From JBBAFS01 sp041655255 (GTDB taxonomy: Bacteria; Spirochaetota; Spirochaetia; Sphaerochaetales; Sphaerochaetaceae): a DNA stretch of 52,324 bases. The position numbers and the translations under genes are program-made. Positions within the stretch are counted from its first letter, which is position 1; each line of letters opens with the position of its first letter. The stretch lies in contig JBBAFS010000004.1 of NCBI GenBank assembly GCA_041655255.1, forward strand, positions 1-52,324, read 5' to 3'. Of this stretch, positions 50,310 through 52,324 are shown piece by piece. Below the pieces are notes generated by a model. That model saw only the letters and a program-made list of their open reading frames with translations, made no database searches and had not been told where the DNA came from.

Positions 50310-51578
50310 ATGAGTATGACAATGTCACAAAAAATATTGGCCAAGCACGCTCAATTGGAGAGCGTTCAAAGCGGTCAGTTAATTATGACCGATTTAGATT
50401 TGGTGTTAGGCAATGACATTACCACCCCAGTGGCGATTAATGAGTTTGCAAAATTAGGGACCGATAAAGTCTTTGATAGATCAAAGATTGCGTTAGTTCC
50501 CGATCACTTTACCCCCAATAAAGATATTAAAGCTGCTCAGCAGTGTAAGGCGATGAGACTCTTTGCTAAAGATAAAAAGATTGAACACTACTTTGAAATT
50601 GGACAAATGGGAATTGAGCATGCGTTATTACCCGAACAAGGATTAGTCAACGCAGGAGATGTAATTATCGGAGCAGATAGCCACACCTGTACCTATGGTG
50701 CTTTAGGGGCATTTTCCACAGGGGTGGGAAGTACCGACATGGCTGCGGGGATGGCAACAGGAAAAGCATGGTTCAAAGTCCCCTCTGCTATCAAATTTAA
50801 CCTCACAGGAAAACTCAATAAGTTTGTCTCAGGTAAAGATGTGATCTTACATATCATTGGGATGATTGGAGTCGATGGGGCTCTTTACAAATCGATGGAA
50901 TTCACCGGTAGTGGAGTAAAGAATCTCAATATTGATGATCGATTCACCATCTGTAATATGGCCATTGAAGCTGGAGCTAAAAACGGTATTTTCGAAGTCG
51001 ATGAGATCGCCTTAGAGTACCTTAAAGAGCACCACAAAGGAGAGCCAGTCATCTACCAAGCAGATAGCGATGCTGTGTATGAAAAAACGTACCATGTCGA
51101 TTTATCGACTATTAAAAGTACTGTTGCATTTCCACACCTTCCAGATAACACCCGTACCATTGATGAAGTGGGTAACATCAAAGTCGACCAAGTGGTCATT
51201 GGTTCTTGTACTAATGGACGAATTAGTGATCTTCGTGCTGCTGCCGAGATTCTTAAAGGGCATACAGTTCACTCTGATGTTCGTGCCCTCGTATTTCCTG
51301 CTACACAAAAAATCTACCTTCAAGCGATGAGAGAGGGACTACTGGAGATATTTGTTGAAGCAGGAGTTGCAGTTAGTACCCCAACATGTGGTCCTTGCTT
51401 AGGGGGACATATGGGAGTACTAGCTGATGGTGAGAAGGCAGTTGCTACCACAAATAGAAACTTTGTGGGTCGAATGGGACATCCAGGTAGTGAAGTCTAC
51501 CTTGCCAGTCCCGCTGTAGCAGCAGCGAGTGCCATTACTGGATATATCACAAATCCCCAAGAGATAAAGGAGAACTAA
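50310..51578 (+). CDS. leuC: 3-isopropylmalate/citramalate dehydratase large subunit
   Basis: About 422 residues from the ATG at 50310, with AAGGAG at 50294-50300; the frame is open further but inside cimA. Aconitase-fold features: ALVPDHFTPNKDIKAAQQ, GADSHTCTYGALGAFSTGVG, VIGSCTNGRISDLRAAAE with the first cluster cysteine, and TPTCGPCLGGHMGVL with the other two. The length near 420 residues and separate small subunit fit the archaeal/HACN-like LeuC type. It isomerises isopropylmalate and citramalate/methylmalate. leuD starts at the very next base. Confidence 0.96.
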   Translation: MSMTMSQKILAKHAQLESVQSGQLIMTDLDLVLGNDITTPVAINEFAKLGTDKVFDRSKIALVPDHFTPNKDIKAAQQCKAMRLFAKDKKIEHYFEIGQMGIEHALLPEQGLVNAGDVIIGADSHTCTYGALGAFSTGVGSTDMAAGMATGKAWFKVPSAIKFNLTGKLNKFVSGKDVILHIIGMIGVDGALYKSMEFTGSGVKNLNIDDRFTICNMAIEAGAKNGIFEVDEIALEYLKEHHKGEPVIYQADSDAVYEKTYHVDLSTIKSTVAFPHLPDNTRTIDEVGNIKVDQVVIGSCTNGRISDLRAAAEILKGHTVHSDVRALVFPATQKIYLQAMREGLLEIFVEAGVAVSTPTCGPCLGGHMGVLADGEKAVATTNRNFVGRMGHPGSEVYLASPAVAAASAITGYITNPQEIKEN

Positions 51579-52073
51579 ATGAAAGCTCAAGGTGTAGTAT
51601 TTCGCTATTTTGATAATGTAGATACCGATGTTATTATCCCAGCTCGTTATTTAAATACAACAGATGCAAAAGAACTTGCCTCGTATTGTATGATCGATAT
51701 CGACGCCGATTTTGCACGTAATGTGAAACAAGGTGACATCATGGTCGCTGGTGAGAACTTCGGTTGTGGTTCTTCTCGTGAACACGCCCCATTGGCCATT
51801 AAAACAAGTGGCATTGAGTGTGTCATTGCATCCTCCTTTGCCCGTATTTTCTACCGAAACGCTATTAATATTGGACTCCCTATTTTAGAGTGTCCTGAAG
51901 CTGTTGATGGTATTAAAGCAGGAGATACGGTGAGTGTCGACTTTTCAAGTGGGACAATCACCAATGAATCGACAAACAAAACATGGTCTGCTCAAAGCTT
52001 TCCCCCATTTATTCAAAAGATGATCGCCAGTGAAGGTCTTATTGGGTATCTCAAAGAGGAGGGCAGTGTATGA
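51579..52073 (+). CDS. leuD: 3-isopropylmalate/citramalate dehydratase small subunit
   Basis: 164 residues. FDNVDTDVIIPARYLNT, GENFGCGSSREHAPLAIK (swivel loop with catalytic Ser), ASSFARIFYRNAINIGLPI, matching the short LeuD that pairs with 420-residue LeuC. Its ATG follows the leuC stop without a gap, and its stop overlaps the leuB ATG by 4 bp (ATGA). Confidence 0.96.
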   Translation: MKAQGVVFRYFDNVDTDVIIPARYLNTTDAKELASYCMIDIDADFARNVKQGDIMVAGENFGCGSSREHAPLAIKTSGIECVIASSFARIFYRNAINIGLPILECPEAVDGIKAGDTVSVDFSSGTITNESTNKTWSAQSFPPFIQKMIASEGLIGYLKEEGSV

Positions 52074-52324
52074 GAATGAAAGTTGCCCTGATCCCAGGAG
52101 ATGGAATCGGACCTGATATCATTAACGAAGCAGTAAAAGTGATGATGGCAGTAGGGGAGCGCTATTTCCATAAGTTTGATTACTCAGTCTACCTTGCCGG
52201 TGGTAAAGCAATTGATACTGTTGGTACACCACTACCTGAATCGACCTTATTAGGGTGTGAAGAGAGTGAAGCGATCTTACTTGGTGCTTTAGGTGGGCCA
52301 AAGTGGGATGGCTTTGAAGGAGAT
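52070..52324 (+). CDS. leuB: 3-isopropylmalate dehydrogenase, N-terminal part (cut by window end)
   Basis: The first 85 codons are present. KVALIPGDGIGPDIINEAVKV, the NAD-dependent beta-decarboxylating dehydrogenase signature, then SEAILLGALGGPKWDG. It oxidises isopropylmalate, and probably methylmalate in the citramalate route. The gene continues past the window. Translationally coupled to leuD. Confidence 0.95.
   Translation, partial: MRMKVALIPGDGIGPDIINEAVKVMMAVGERYFHKFDYSVYLAGGKAIDTVGTPLPESTLLGCEESEAILLGALGGPKWDGFEGD

Noticed and set aside
1..52324. CRISPR arrays, prophage genes or toxin-antitoxin pairs
   Set aside because: No regularly spaced repeats, phage structural genes, integrases or recognisable toxin-antitoxin pairs were seen on either strand.

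Overview
The window looks like chromosomal DNA of a free-living or host-associated spirochaete, most likely of the Sphaerochaeta/Treponema type. This is an inference. It rests on two ABC substrate-binding proteins whose export signals end in a Gly-Gly-x-Lys-Glu motif without a lipobox cysteine, several small lipoproteins with loose lipoboxes, a degenerate DbpA-domain protein, a type-Vd-like patatin, and moderately AT-rich, tightly packed coding. Many convergent genes overlap at their 3' ends.

Layout. 1-4.9 kb: 3' end of ychF, a lipoprotein, topA and a PAP2 phosphatase. 4.9-6.5 kb: a relic or contingency surface-glycan island. It has IS-end-like repeats, a PglD/NeuD-type acetyltransferase interrupted at a 10-G tract, and a frameshifted PglC-type sugar-phosphate transferase. 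6.6-15.8 kb: tRNA-Asp and housekeeping genes (mnmA variant, nagB, GDPD, TrmJ-like methylase, AI-2E exporter, clusterless MutY-like glycosylase, DMT transporter, thrH, LPP20-like lipoprotein, TraR/DksA-like protein, MBL hydrolase). 15.8-20 kb: degenerate DEAD-box/DbpA protein, coiled-coil protein, mltG and tRNA-Leu(CAA).

20-26 kb: a carbohydrate/glycerophosphodiester ABC importer with a GDPD enzyme, divergent from a regulator with a DeoR-type sensor domain. A convergent PfkB kinase follows, behind a LacI-type operator. 26-28.8 kb: a candidate small RNA, then a PNPOx-like, cupin and hcp operon for nitrosative or oxidative stress. 28.9-33.3 kb: argC-argJ-argB-argD behind two ARG-box-like palindromes. 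33.3-43.4 kb: patatin/beta-barrel protein, DUF1893 protein, ZIP transporter, queH, TPR membrane protein, cardiolipin synthase, FAD oxidoreductase and a polar amino-acid ABC transporter that also carries an ARG-box-like site. 43.4-45.2 kb: Na+-pump decarboxylase beta and gamma subunits and a DtxR/MntR-like regulator.

45.2-52.3 kb: a branched-chain amino-acid operon. It starts with a sigma70 promoter, a 38-codon leader peptide ending in an Ile/Leu/Val run, and mutually exclusive hairpins. It continues ilvN-ilvC-leuA-cimA-leuC-leuD-leuB, with leuB cut by the window end. Together these give leucine synthesis and isoleucine synthesis through citramalate. ilvB and ilvD are not in the window.

The most notable signals are the poly-G contingency tract inside the glycine-rich loop of the acetyltransferase, the ilv peptide attenuator, a shared ARG-box regulon, the catalytically stripped DEAD-box protein and the unassigned RNA-like element near 26.2-26.35 kb.
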